The position numbers and the translations under genes are program-made. The notes beneath the pieces are model-generated. The model was given only the letters and a program-made list of their open reading frames with translations. It made no database searches and was not told the DNA's origin. Below are positions 1-5,769 of a DNA stretch of 11,543 nucleotides, in pieces. Position 1 is the stretch's first letter. Each line of letters starts with the position of its first letter. This stretch comes from Burkholderiales bacterium. GTDB taxonomy: Bacteria > Pseudomonadota > Gammaproteobacteria > Burkholderiales > SG8-39. The DNA is taken from contig DAIDTN010000110.1 of NCBI GenBank assembly GCA_027457185.1, positions 1 through 11,543 on the forward strand. Direction: 5' to 3'.

Positions 1-12
1 TGGCGGCGATCC

Positions 13-36
13 GTGCGGCCGGGGCGCCGGCCGCGC
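13..36. repeat. GC-rich hairpin at left edge
   Basis: Perfect 8-bp stem (15-22 with 27-34) around the 4-nt loop GGCG, extendable by a T-G and a G-C pair to 13-36. No T-run follows on either strand, so it does not look like a canonical intrinsic terminator. It lies about 60 bp before repeat copy 1 and has no counterpart beside copy 2. Function unknown. Confidence 0.45.
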
Positions 37-100
37 AAATCCGTTCACTGCCGTTCGAAGTATCTCCCTGCGTCGACCGATGCAGACGAACAACCATTGC

Positions 101-121
101 GCGCTCCGCGGGCGCTCCGCG
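101..121. repeat. 11-bp tandem duplication inside repeat copy 1
   Basis: GCGCTCCGCG occurs at 101-110 and again at 112-121, separated by one G. Copy 2 of the repeat has the unit only once (8730-8739), so this is a local duplication in copy 1 or a loss in copy 2. It sits directly before the 21-bp inverted repeat. Confidence 0.8.
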
Positions 122-125
122 CGCC

Positions 126-176
126 AACCGTGATTTTGGTACGGATAAAAAGCGCATCCGTACCAAAATCACGGTT
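126..176. repeat. Perfect 21-bp inverted repeat, copy 1
   Basis: Arms 126-146 and 156-176 are exact reverse complements around the 9-nt loop AAAAAGCGC (147-155). Bases 132-133 are GA, paired with TC at 169-170; the equivalent pair in copy 2 is AG/CT. No poly-T tract follows on either strand, which argues against a standard Rho-independent terminator. Confidence 0.95.
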
Positions 177-219
177 ATGGATAAAGGCAGAAGCGGTTTC
201 GGGGTTTGACTTTATTCAA

Positions 220-294
220 GATCGCCGATGGCGCGTGGACGGATTTTCGTCCGCACGCGATCGGTGATCCGCGCGGACGAGCCGGCGTCCGCGC
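220..294. repeat. Hairpins 2 and 3 of repeat copy 1
   Basis: Hairpin 2: 220-241 folds on 248-269, with GATC at both ends, one G-T wobble and small bulges. Hairpin 3: 271-279 pairs perfectly with 286-294 (GCGCGGACG/CGTCCGCGC). Both hairpins recur at the matching places in copy 2, so they belong to the element rather than being chance foldbacks. Confidence 0.7.
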
Positions 295-351
295 AAGCTA
301 GATCGCTGTAGCTCGGGTTACCCCGATACGTTTGCGAACTTGGCCACCCGC

Positions 352-855
352 CTACATCTGCTTCAGCATCGTCTCCGCGTCGGAGACTTCGAATTTGCCC
401 GGGCCCTCGACGTTGAGTTGCTTGACGACACCGTCCTGCACCAGCATCGAATAGCGGTTCGAACGCACACCCATATTGCGCGCGGTGAGATCGAGTTCCA
501 GGCCTAGCGCCTTGGTCCAAATGGCGCTGCCGTCGGCCAGCATGCGCACTTTGTTGCCGGTTTTCTGCGTGCGACCCCAGGCGCCCATGACGAACGCATC
601 ATTGGTGGCCACGCACCAGATTTCGTCTACGCCCTTGGCCTTCAGTTTGCCGTAGTTGGCGAGGTAGCTCGGCACATGCTTCGCCGAACAAGTCGGAGTG
701 TAGGCGCCGGGCAGGGCAAAGATGGCGATTTTCTTGCCCTTGGTCGCTTCGGCGACGCTGATGTCGTGGGGATTTAACGGACATCCGGCGGCTTCGTCGT
801 ATTCGGTGGCCTCGCTCAACTTGCCGTCCGGCAGGCGGTCTCCAACTTTGATCAT
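352..855 (-). CDS. Peroxiredoxin, Prx5/AhpC-TSA (redoxin) family
   Basis: A 167-aa cytosolic thiol peroxidase expected to reduce H2O2 and alkyl hydroperoxides. The peroxidatic cysteine is Cys56 in the signature PGAYTPTCS (49-57), with Thr53 two turns before it and Arg134 in the RSNRYSMLV segment as the likely active-site arginine. The block WCVATNDAFVMGAWG (80-94) is characteristic of the Prx5 subgroup. The C-terminal resolving cysteine of atypical 2-Cys Prx5 enzymes is absent (Glu150-Gly151 region), so a 1-Cys mechanism recycled by glutathione/glutaredoxin is inferred; Cys25 and Cys81 are the only other cysteines. The ATG at 855 has a good ribosome binding site, CAGGAG on the minus strand (862-867), 6 bases away. 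It is divergent from the GspE-like gene. Repeat copy 1 lies just 3' of it. No signal peptide. The family call is firm; the reductant is not known from sequence. Confidence 0.93.
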   Translation of the reverse strand: MIKVGDRLPDGKLSEATEYDEAAGCPLNPHDISVAEATKGKKIAIFALPGAYTPTCSAKHVPSYLANYGKLKAKGVDEIWCVATNDAFVMGAWGRTQKTGNKVRMLADGSAIWTKALGLELDLTARNMGVRSNRYSMLVQDGVVKQLNVEGPGKFEVSDAETMLKQM

Positions 856-861
856 TGCATG

Positions 862-867
862 CTCCTG
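862..867 (-). promoter_or_regulatory. Ribosome binding site of the peroxiredoxin gene
   Basis: CAGGAG on the minus strand, 6 bases upstream of the ATG at 855. It fixes the start of the peroxiredoxin and shows that the left end of the plus-strand open frame (TTG at 855) is regulatory DNA rather than coding. Confidence 0.7.
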
Positions 868-962
868 TCAGTGATGGCTGCGCGCACGGGAGCGGCGCGG
901 CAGGGGAAGAGAATCCTAACACAATCGGTATCGCCAATACCCGCGCGCAGCGCAGGTGTAAT

Positions 963-991
963 TTGAACCGGCTGCGCAATGCCGCTATAGT
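963..991 (+). promoter_or_regulatory. Sigma-70-type promoter of the GspE-like gene, possibly leaderless
   Basis: TTGAAC (963-968) and TATAGT (986-991) separated by exactly 17 bp. Transcription would start about 7 bases downstream, at or next to the ATG at 999. No Shine-Dalgarno sequence precedes that ATG. Together these suggest a leaderless or nearly leaderless mRNA. Prediction from motifs only. Confidence 0.55.
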
Positions 992-998
992 GCAGTTC

Positions 999-2801
999 AT
1001 GCCACCTGCCGCCGAAGTCGCCTCCGACCGAAAACTAAGCCTCGCCGAGGTTCTGAACGACTTGGTCGTGGACGGCATCGTCGGACGCGCCGAGGCCGAC
1101 AAGCTGATCGCCGACCGGCGCATGCAGCGCGCCGATCATCACCCGCTCGCGGTGATTGCCGACCAGAAATGGAAGTCGCTCCTGCCGCCGCACAAGCTGC
1201 TGCACCTCGAACTGCTCACCGAGTGGCTGGCGGCCAGGGTGGGCCTCGGCTATTTTCACATCGATCCGCTGAAAATCAACTTCTCCGCGGTCACCGATGT
1301 CATGTCCAACGCCTACGCGCAGCGCTTTAAGGTCCTTCCGGTGGAGGTCAACAACAAGGAGGCGGTAATCGCCACCTGTGAGCCTTTCATCAGGGAATGG
1401 GAGCGCGAACTCAAGCCCATACTGCGCCTCGAGATTCGCCGCGTCATCGCCAATCCGCTCGATATCGCGCGCTACCAGGTCGAGTTCTACAATCTGGCGA
1501 AGTCGATCAAAGGCGCGGCCGAGAAGGGCGACCAGCGCAGCACCATCGGCAACTTCGAGCAGCTGGTGGAGATGGGCAATACCAACCGCCAGTACGACGC
1601 CAACGACCAGCACATCGTCCACGTGGTCGACTGGCTGTGGCAGTACGCGTTCGATCAGCGCGCGAGCGACATCCACATGGAACCGCGACGCGACGTCGGT
1701 TATGTGCGCTTTCGCATCGACGGCGTGCTGCATCAGGTGTACCAGATCCCGGCGGCGGTGATGTCCGCGATGACCAGCCGCATCAAGATACTCGGCCGCA
1801 TGGACGTGGTGGAAAAGCGCCGGCCGCAGGATGGTCGCATCAAGACCCGCACCGCCGACGGCCAGGAAATCGAACTGCGCCTGTCGACCATGCCCACGGC
1901 ATTCGGCGAAAAGCTGGTGATGCGGGTGTTCGATCCGGAGGTGCTGGTCAAGGATTTTACCGAACTCGGTTTTTCCGACGAGGATACGGCGCGCTGGAGC
2001 CAGATGACCGCGGCGCCGCACGGCATCATCCTGGTTACCGGGCCCACCGGGTCTGGCAAGACCACTACCCTTTACTCGACGCTGAAGACGCTGGCCACCG
2101 AGGAAGTCAACGTCTGCACCATCGAAGATCCGATCGAAATGGTGGAGCCGGCGTTCAACCAGATGCAGGTCATGCACGGCATCGACCTCGGCTTCGCCGA
2201 CGGCGTGCGCGCGCTGATGCGCCAGGACCCCGACATCATCATGGTCGGCGAGATCCGCGACCTGGAGACCGCGGACATGGCGATCCAGGCGGCGCTCACC
2301 GGGCACCTGGTGCTCTCGACGCTGCACACCAACGATTCGGTGGCGGCGATCACGCGGCTGCTCGACCTCGGCGTGCCGCCCTATCTGCTCAATTCCACCA
2401 TCCTCGGCGTCATGGCGCAGCGCCTGGTGCGCACCCTGTGCCCGCATTGCAAGAACAAGGTGCCTTACGACGATTCGCGTGCCGATGATCTTACCTTGGA
2501 GGAATTCGTCGCGCCGTGGAAGGCCAAGCGGCCGAAGCACATTTTTCGCTCGGTCGGTTGCCTGGAATGCCGCAACACCGGCTACAAGGGTCGCATCGGC
2601 ATTTACGAAATCCTGCTGATGTCGCCGGCGATGAAGCGCCTGGTCGACGCCAAGGCCGATCTCGCCAAGATGCGCGAACTGGCCTACAAGGAAGGCATGA
2701 AGCCGCTGCGCATCAGCGCCGCGATGAAAGTCGCCGCGGGTCTCACCACCGTCGAGGAAGCGATCAAGGTGGCACCGCCGCCGCAGCGCGAGAAAGACTA
2801 A
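999..2801 (+). CDS. GspE/PilB-family secretion/pilus assembly ATPase (orphan)
   Basis: A 600-aa hexameric traffic ATPase of the type II secretion/type IV pilus family. The N-terminal 200 or so residues match the T2SSE-N arrangement in outline. The C-terminal motor domain has Walker A GPTGSGKT (348-355), an Asp-box segment TIEDPIEMVEP, Walker B with Asp412 and Glu418 (DPDIIMVGEIRD), and a His-box segment LTGHLVLSTLHTNDS. A zinc-binding tetracysteine is present (Cys481, Cys484, Cys521, Cys524), typical of GspE/PilB and absent from PilT. The frame is open back to a TTG at 855, but that would overlap the peroxiredoxin start and its ribosome binding site. I chose the ATG at 999, which sits just after a good promoter. 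No gspF, pilC, pseudopilin or prepilin peptidase gene lies in the window, so its partner machinery is unknown. It ends 26 bp from the convergent vwa gene. Confidence 0.92.
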   Translation: MPPAAEVASDRKLSLAEVLNDLVVDGIVGRAEADKLIADRRMQRADHHPLAVIADQKWKSLLPPHKLLHLELLTEWLAARVGLGYFHIDPLKINFSAVTDVMSNAYAQRFKVLPVEVNNKEAVIATCEPFIREWERELKPILRLEIRRVIANPLDIARYQVEFYNLAKSIKGAAEKGDQRSTIGNFEQLVEMGNTNRQYDANDQHIVHVVDWLWQYAFDQRASDIHMEPRRDVGYVRFRIDGVLHQVYQIPAAVMSAMTSRIKILGRMDVVEKRRPQDGRIKTRTADGQEIELRLSTMPTAFGEKLVMRVFDPEVLVKDFTELGFSDEDTARWSQMTAAPHGIILVTGPTGSGKTTTLYSTLKTLATEEVNVCTIEDPIEMVEPAFNQMQVMHGIDLGFADGVRALMRQDPDIIMVGEIRDLETADMAIQAALTGHLVLSTLHTNDSVAAITRLLDLGVPPYLLNSTILGVMAQRLVRTLCPHCKNKVPYDDSRADDLTLEEFVAPWKAKRPKHIFRSVGCLECRNTGYKGRIGIYEILLMSPAMKRLVDAKADLAKMRELAYKEGMKPLRISAAMKVAAGLTTVEEAIKVAPPPQREKD

Positions 2802-2827
2802 CAGCCCCTAGGCTCCAAGCCCCGCAA

Positions 2828-4003
2828 CTATTTGCTCAGGTAGCGCATCGCGCGCTCCAGGCCCTCGATGGTGATCGGGTACATGCGCGACTCCATGATC
2901 TCGCGGATGACGGAGATGGACTGGCGGTAGGGCCAGAGCTGCTCCGGCTCGGGATTGAGCCACACCGCTTTCGGATAGACGTCGAGCATGCGCCGCAGCC
3001 ATACCGCGCCGGCTTCGTCGTTGGCGTATTCGATTGAGCCGCCTGGCTGCAGAATTTCATACGGGCTCATGGTGGCGTCGCCGACGAAAATCAGTTTGTA
3101 GTCGTGGCCGTACTTGTGCAGGATGTCGACGGTCGGGGTGCGTTCGGAGTGGCGGCGGCGGTTGTCTTTCCACACGTAGTCGTAGAGACAGTTGTGGAAG
3201 TAGAAATACTCCATGTGCTTGAACTCGGTCTTGGCCGCGGAAAACATCTCCTGGCACAGCTTGATGTGATCGTCCATCGAGCCGCCGATGTCGAAAAACA
3301 GCAGCACCTTGACCTTGTTGTGGCGCTCGGGCCGCATCAGGATGTCGAGCATCCCGGCTCTTTTCGCGGTGGAGCTGATGGTGCCGTCCAGATCGAGCTC
3401 TTCGGGCGCGCCGTCGCGGGCGAAGCGTCGCAGGCGCCTTAACGCGATCTTGATGTTGCGCGTCCCGAGTTCCACCTGGTCGTCCAGGTTCTGGTATTCG
3501 CGCTGGTCCCACACTTTTACCGCGGAGCGGTTGCGCGAGCCTTCCTGGCCGATGCGCACGCCTTCGGGGTTGTAGCCGTAGGCGCCATAGGGCGAAGTGC
3601 CGCCGGTGCCGATCCATTTGCTGCCGCCCTGGTGCCGGCCTTTTTGCTCCTCCAGCCGTTTTTTGAGCGTTTCCATGAGCTTTTCCCAGCCGCCCATGGC
3701 CTCGATCCTGGCTTTCTCCTCCGCACTCAGGTTGAGCTCGGCCTGCTTGCGCAACCATTCGAGCGGGATGTCGGCTTCCACGCCCATGATGGCTTCGACG
3801 CCCTTGAAATACTCGCCGAAGGCGCGGTCGAATTTATCGAAATTCGCCTCGTCCTTGACCAGACAGGTCCTGGAGAAATAGTAGAAATCGTCGATCGAGG
3901 AGCCGACCACGCCTTTTTGCATGCCCTCGATCAGCATGAGGTACTCCTTGGTCGTGACCGGGACCTTGGCCTGTCTCAGCTTGAGGAAGAAATCGATCAG
4001 CAT
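2828..4003 (-). CDS. VWA domain protein, CoxE-like, partner of MoxR ATPase
   Basis: A 391-aa cytosolic protein without signal peptide or membrane segment. The N-terminal half (about 1-130) is helical and charged, followed by a Gly-rich stretch (about 126-158, including TGGTSPYGAYGYNPEG). The C-terminal half is a von Willebrand A fold starting KVLLFFDIGGSM. The metal-ion site reads D238-x-G-x-S242, so the middle serine of the usual DxSxS is glycine; Asp309 in VGDATMSP is the likely distal MIDAS acid. VWA proteins of this type act with MoxR AAA+ ATPases to insert metals or remodel enzymes, as in CoxD/CoxE and CbbQ/CbbO. It is the second gene of a minus-strand pair, 30 bp after moxR, so co-transcription is likely. 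The client protein cannot be named from this window. The start ATG at 4003 has no strong Shine-Dalgarno sequence. Confidence 0.88.
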   Translation of the reverse strand: MLIDFFLKLRQAKVPVTTKEYLMLIEGMQKGVVGSSIDDFYYFSRTCLVKDEANFDKFDRAFGEYFKGVEAIMGVEADIPLEWLRKQAELNLSAEEKARIEAMGGWEKLMETLKKRLEEQKGRHQGGSKWIGTGGTSPYGAYGYNPEGVRIGQEGSRNRSAVKVWDQREYQNLDDQVELGTRNIKIALRRLRRFARDGAPEELDLDGTISSTAKRAGMLDILMRPERHNKVKVLLFFDIGGSMDDHIKLCQEMFSAAKTEFKHMEYFYFHNCLYDYVWKDNRRRHSERTPTVDILHKYGHDYKLIFVGDATMSPYEILQPGGSIEYANDEAGAVWLRRMLDVYPKAVWLNPEPEQLWPYRQSISVIREIMESRMYPITIEGLERAMRYLSK

Positions 4004-4033
4004 GATTGCGCCAGGGACGAAGCGCTGTTCCCG

Positions 4034-4876
4034 CTATCGGTTGTGCCGCGACATGAATATCAGCCGCTCGAACAGATGCACGTCCTGTTCGTTCTTGAGC
4101 AGCGCGCCGTGCAGCGGCGGGATGATGGTCTTCTTGTCCTTGCTGCGCAGGGCTTCGGGCGAGATGTCGTCGGCGAGCAAAAGCTTCAGCCAGTCGAGCA
4201 GTTCGGAGGTCGAAGGCTTTTTCTTCAGCCCCGGCACCTCGCGCACTTCGAAGAACACCTCCAGCGCCTCGCGCAGCAGATGCTTCTTGATGCCGGGGAA
4301 GTGCACGTCGACGATTTTCTCCATCGTCTCCTTGTCGGGAAATCGGATGTAATGGAAGAAGCAGCGGCGCAGGAAGGCGTCGGGCAGCTCCTTTTCGTTG
4401 TTGGAGGTAATGAACACGATGGGGCGGTGCTTGGCCTTGACCAGTTCATGCGTCTCGTAGACATAGAATTCCATACGGTCGAGTTCGCGCAGCAGGTCGT
4501 TGGGAAACTCGATGTCGGCCTTGTCGACTTCATCGATCAGCAGCACCACGGGTTCGTCGGCGTTGAACGCCTCCCATAATGTGCCCTTGACGATGTAGTT
4601 GTTGATGTCGTGCACGCGCGGGTCGCCCAGTTGCGAATCGCGCAGCCGCGATACGGCGTCGTATTCGTACAGGCCCTGCTGTGCCTTGGTGGTCGACTTG
4701 ATGTGCCACTCGTAGATCGGCAGGCCGAGCGCCTTGGCCACTTCCTCCGCCAGCATGGTCTTGCCGGTTCCGGGCTCTCCCTTGATCAAGAGCGGGCGCT
4801 GCAGCGTGACGGCGGCATTGACGGCGAGGGTCAGGTCGTCGGTAGAGATGTAGTTGGCGGAACCGTGGAAACGCAT
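4034..4876 (-). CDS. MoxR-family AAA+ ATPase
   Basis: A 280-aa AAA+ chaperone-like ATPase. Walker A is GEPGTGKT (33-40), Walker B VLLIDEVD (111-118), sensor 1 lies in FITSNNEKELPD (about 155-166), and the arginine-finger region is FLRRCFFHYIRFP (168-180). The segment STTKAQQGLYEYD after Walker A is typical of MoxR/CbbQ-type proteins. The frame stays open to 4987, but a TATAAT on the minus strand at 4907-4902 overlaps the next upstream ATG (4903), which would then lie inside the promoter; I therefore use the ATG at 4876. It is the first gene of the moxR-vwa pair and is divergent from the cytochrome genes, with 217 bp between start codons. It probably drives ATP-dependent remodelling together with the VWA protein; the substrate is unknown. 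Confidence 0.92.
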   Translation of the reverse strand: MRFHGSANYISTDDLTLAVNAAVTLQRPLLIKGEPGTGKTMLAEEVAKALGLPIYEWHIKSTTKAQQGLYEYDAVSRLRDSQLGDPRVHDINNYIVKGTLWEAFNADEPVVLLIDEVDKADIEFPNDLLRELDRMEFYVYETHELVKAKHRPIVFITSNNEKELPDAFLRRCFFHYIRFPDKETMEKIVDVHFPGIKKHLLREALEVFFEVREVPGLKKKPSTSELLDWLKLLLADDISPEALRSKDKKTIIPPLHGALLKNEQDVHLFERLIFMSRHNR

Positions 4877-4901
4877 GGCAATACCCTGAAAGGAAAGGTG
4901 C

Positions 4902-4907
4902 ATTATA
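4902..4907 (-). promoter_or_regulatory. Putative -10 element for moxR-vwa
   Basis: TATAAT, a perfect -10 hexamer on the minus strand. Transcription would begin near 4895, about 19 bases before the ATG at 4876. The DNA where a -35 box should lie is GC-rich and matches poorly, so an activator or an extended contact may be needed. Motif-based only. Confidence 0.4.
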
Positions 4908-4933
4908 CGACGAGCGGCGTGATCGCCGCGCGC

Positions 4934-4958
4934 CGCCCGCCGCCGGCAGCGGCGGGCG
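4934..4958. repeat. GC-rich hairpin between divergent moxR and cytochrome promoters
   Basis: A perfect 10-bp stem (4934-4943 with 4949-4958) around the loop CGGCA. It lies between the minus-strand -10 of moxR and the plus-strand promoter of the cytochromes. It could insulate the two transcription units or be an operator; there is no T-run to support a terminator. Confidence 0.5.
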
Positions 4959-4989
4959 CAGACTCGGGCAGGGTGGCGGTAAACCACTC

Positions 4990-5019
4990 TTTACTCGCCC
5001 GCGGCCTATCGTATAGAAT
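4990..5019 (+). promoter_or_regulatory. Putative promoter of the tandem cytochrome genes
   Basis: TTTACT (4990-4995) is followed, after 16 bp, by TATAGA (5012-5017); the overlapping TAGAAT (5014-5019) with an 18-bp spacer is an equal alternative. The predicted start lies about 70 bases before the ATG at 5094. Confidence 0.4.
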
Positions 5020-5093
5020 CCACGGCCCATTGAACCTAGGCGGTAGATGGCGCTGCATTCCCGCCTTGCAATCCGCCGTTAAAGGTGAAGACG

Positions 5094-5417
5094 ATGAAAA
5101 CAACAATTCTGAGTTTTGTGCTTCTGTTCCTGGCTGGCCCGGCGCTCGCGCAGGCGCCGGTGGGAAATGCGGAAGCCGCCAAGGGCAAAATTTCCATGTG
5201 CGAAGGCTGTCACGGCATTCCCGATTACCGAACGGCCTATCCGCACGTCTACCATGTGCCGCTGATCATGGGGCAGCAGCCGGTCTATATCGCCAACGCG
5301 CTGCATGAGTACAAATCCGGCGCGCGCAGCCATCCCTCGATGCGCGCCATTGCGGAAAGCCTGTCCGATCAGGACATCGCCGATCTTGCCGCCTATTTTT
5401 CTCAAGATCACAAGTAA
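5094..5417 (+). CDS. Small periplasmic class I cytochrome c (c4/c5-like), first of a pair
   Basis: A 107-aa preprotein with a Sec signal peptide (MKTTILSFVLLFLAGPALA, cleavage after about residue 19). There is one heme-binding motif, CEGCH (36-40). The C-terminal half, YIANALHEYKSGARSHPSM followed by a helix with SDQDIADLAAYF, is the cytochrome c4-type fold; Met83 is the likely axial ligand, with Met59 as an alternative. It should shuttle single electrons in the periplasm; donor and acceptor are unknown. The ATG at 5094 is preferred over an in-frame GTG at 5085 because AAAGGTGAAG (5081-5090) supplies a ribosome binding site. Its stop is 10 bp before the second cytochrome, so the two form an operon. 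It has a HVYHVPLIMGQQ segment in place of the usual IPRLAGQ, a divergence from its neighbour. Confidence 0.9.
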   Translation: MKTTILSFVLLFLAGPALAQAPVGNAEAAKGKISMCEGCHGIPDYRTAYPHVYHVPLIMGQQPVYIANALHEYKSGARSHPSMRAIAESLSDQDIADLAAYFSQDHK

Positions 5418-5427
5418 AGGTGCGATC

Positions 5428-5769
5428 ATGAAATCAGTGTTGCTTGTCGCTCTGCTTGCCTGTGCCAGCCCGTTCGCCCATGCCGGCGGCCATGCCGATG
5501 CGGGCGCGCAGAAATCGAAGGTCTGCGCCGCCTGCCACGGTGCCGATTTCAATACGCCGATTTCACCCGATATTCCGCGCCTGGCTGGCCAGCACAGAGA
5601 CTACATCGCGCGCGCGCTGACCGACTACAAATCGGGCGAACGCAAGAATCCGGTCATGGGCGCCCAGGCGGGCGCGCTGTCGGCACAGGACATCGAGGAC
5701 CTTGCGGCCTACATCGGCAATCTTAAGGGCACGCTGAAAGTCATTCCGGAACAGCGACTGGCCAACTAG
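5428..5769 (+). CDS. Small periplasmic class I cytochrome c (c4-like), second of a pair
   Basis: A 113-aa preprotein with a signal peptide (cleavage near AHA-GG, residues 17-21). Heme motif CAACH (33-37) and Met77 in NPVMG as probable axial ligand. The segments PDIPRLAGQHRDYI and LTDYKSGERKNPVM, then LSAQDIEDLAAYI, are close to one domain of a diheme cytochrome c4. It is clearly paralogous to the preceding gene (compare HEYKSGARSHPSM with TDYKSGERKNPVM), so this is a tandem duplication, or a c4 split into two monoheme proteins. AAAGG (5416-5420) serves as ribosome binding site and overlaps the stop of the first gene. Its TAG stop shares the bases CTAG with the stop of the convergent DUF1841 gene. 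Likely co-expressed with its partner as a periplasmic electron carrier. Confidence 0.91.
   Translation: MKSVLLVALLACASPFAHAGGHADAGAQKSKVCAACHGADFNTPISPDIPRLAGQHRDYIARALTDYKSGERKNPVMGAQAGALSAQDIEDLAAYIGNLKGTLKVIPEQRLAN

Larger units (their letters stand above)
96..331 (+). repeat. Structured intergenic repeat, copy 1
   Basis: Homologous to 8725-8960 in the same orientation. The shared left edge is ATTGCGCGCTCCGCG (96-110). It is followed by a perfect 21-bp inverted repeat (126-176), a diverged linker (177-219), an imperfect hairpin (220-269) and a 9-bp hairpin (271-279 with 286-294, loop AGCCGG). Weaker similarity, mostly transitions, continues to the shared CCGATACGT at 323-331. Copy 1 carries one extra 11-bp unit near its left edge. 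It lies 3' of the minus-strand peroxiredoxin gene, with hairpin 3 ending 57 bases from its stop. I see no transposase and no clear target-site duplication. It could be a REP/MITE-like element or a structured 3'-UTR element; the sequence does not decide. The left part is secure and the right limit is approximate. The rest of 1-351 holds no gene I can support. Confidence 0.8.

Noticed and set aside
126..176. Rho-independent terminator
   Set aside because: The stem is long and perfect, but neither strand has a following T-run, the loop is 9 nt and the stem is not especially GC-rich.
13..267. An 84-codon plus-strand open frame in the left intergenic region
   Set aside because: It runs through the perfect inverted repeat, has no ribosome binding site, and its apparent similarity to a frame near 8580 is just the repeat being translated.
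855..998. N-terminal extension of the GspE-like protein to a TTG at 855
   Set aside because: It would overlap the divergent peroxiredoxin start and its Shine-Dalgarno sequence, and would run through the promoter at 963-991; the extension has no family-like sequence.
1035..2540. 501-codon minus-strand frame inside the GspE-like gene
   Set aside because: High-GC antisense shadow rich in Arg/His/Asp, with no family motifs; the plus-strand gene has every ATPase motif intact.
2802..2827. Bidirectional terminator between the GspE-like and vwa genes
   Set aside because: Only a 4-bp stem (AGCC/GGCT) is visible in the 26-bp gap, with no T-run.
4877..4987. N-terminal extension of MoxR to 4987
   Set aside because: Arg-rich sequence from the GC-rich intergenic hairpin, and a perfect TATAAT lies at 4907-4902, after that start.
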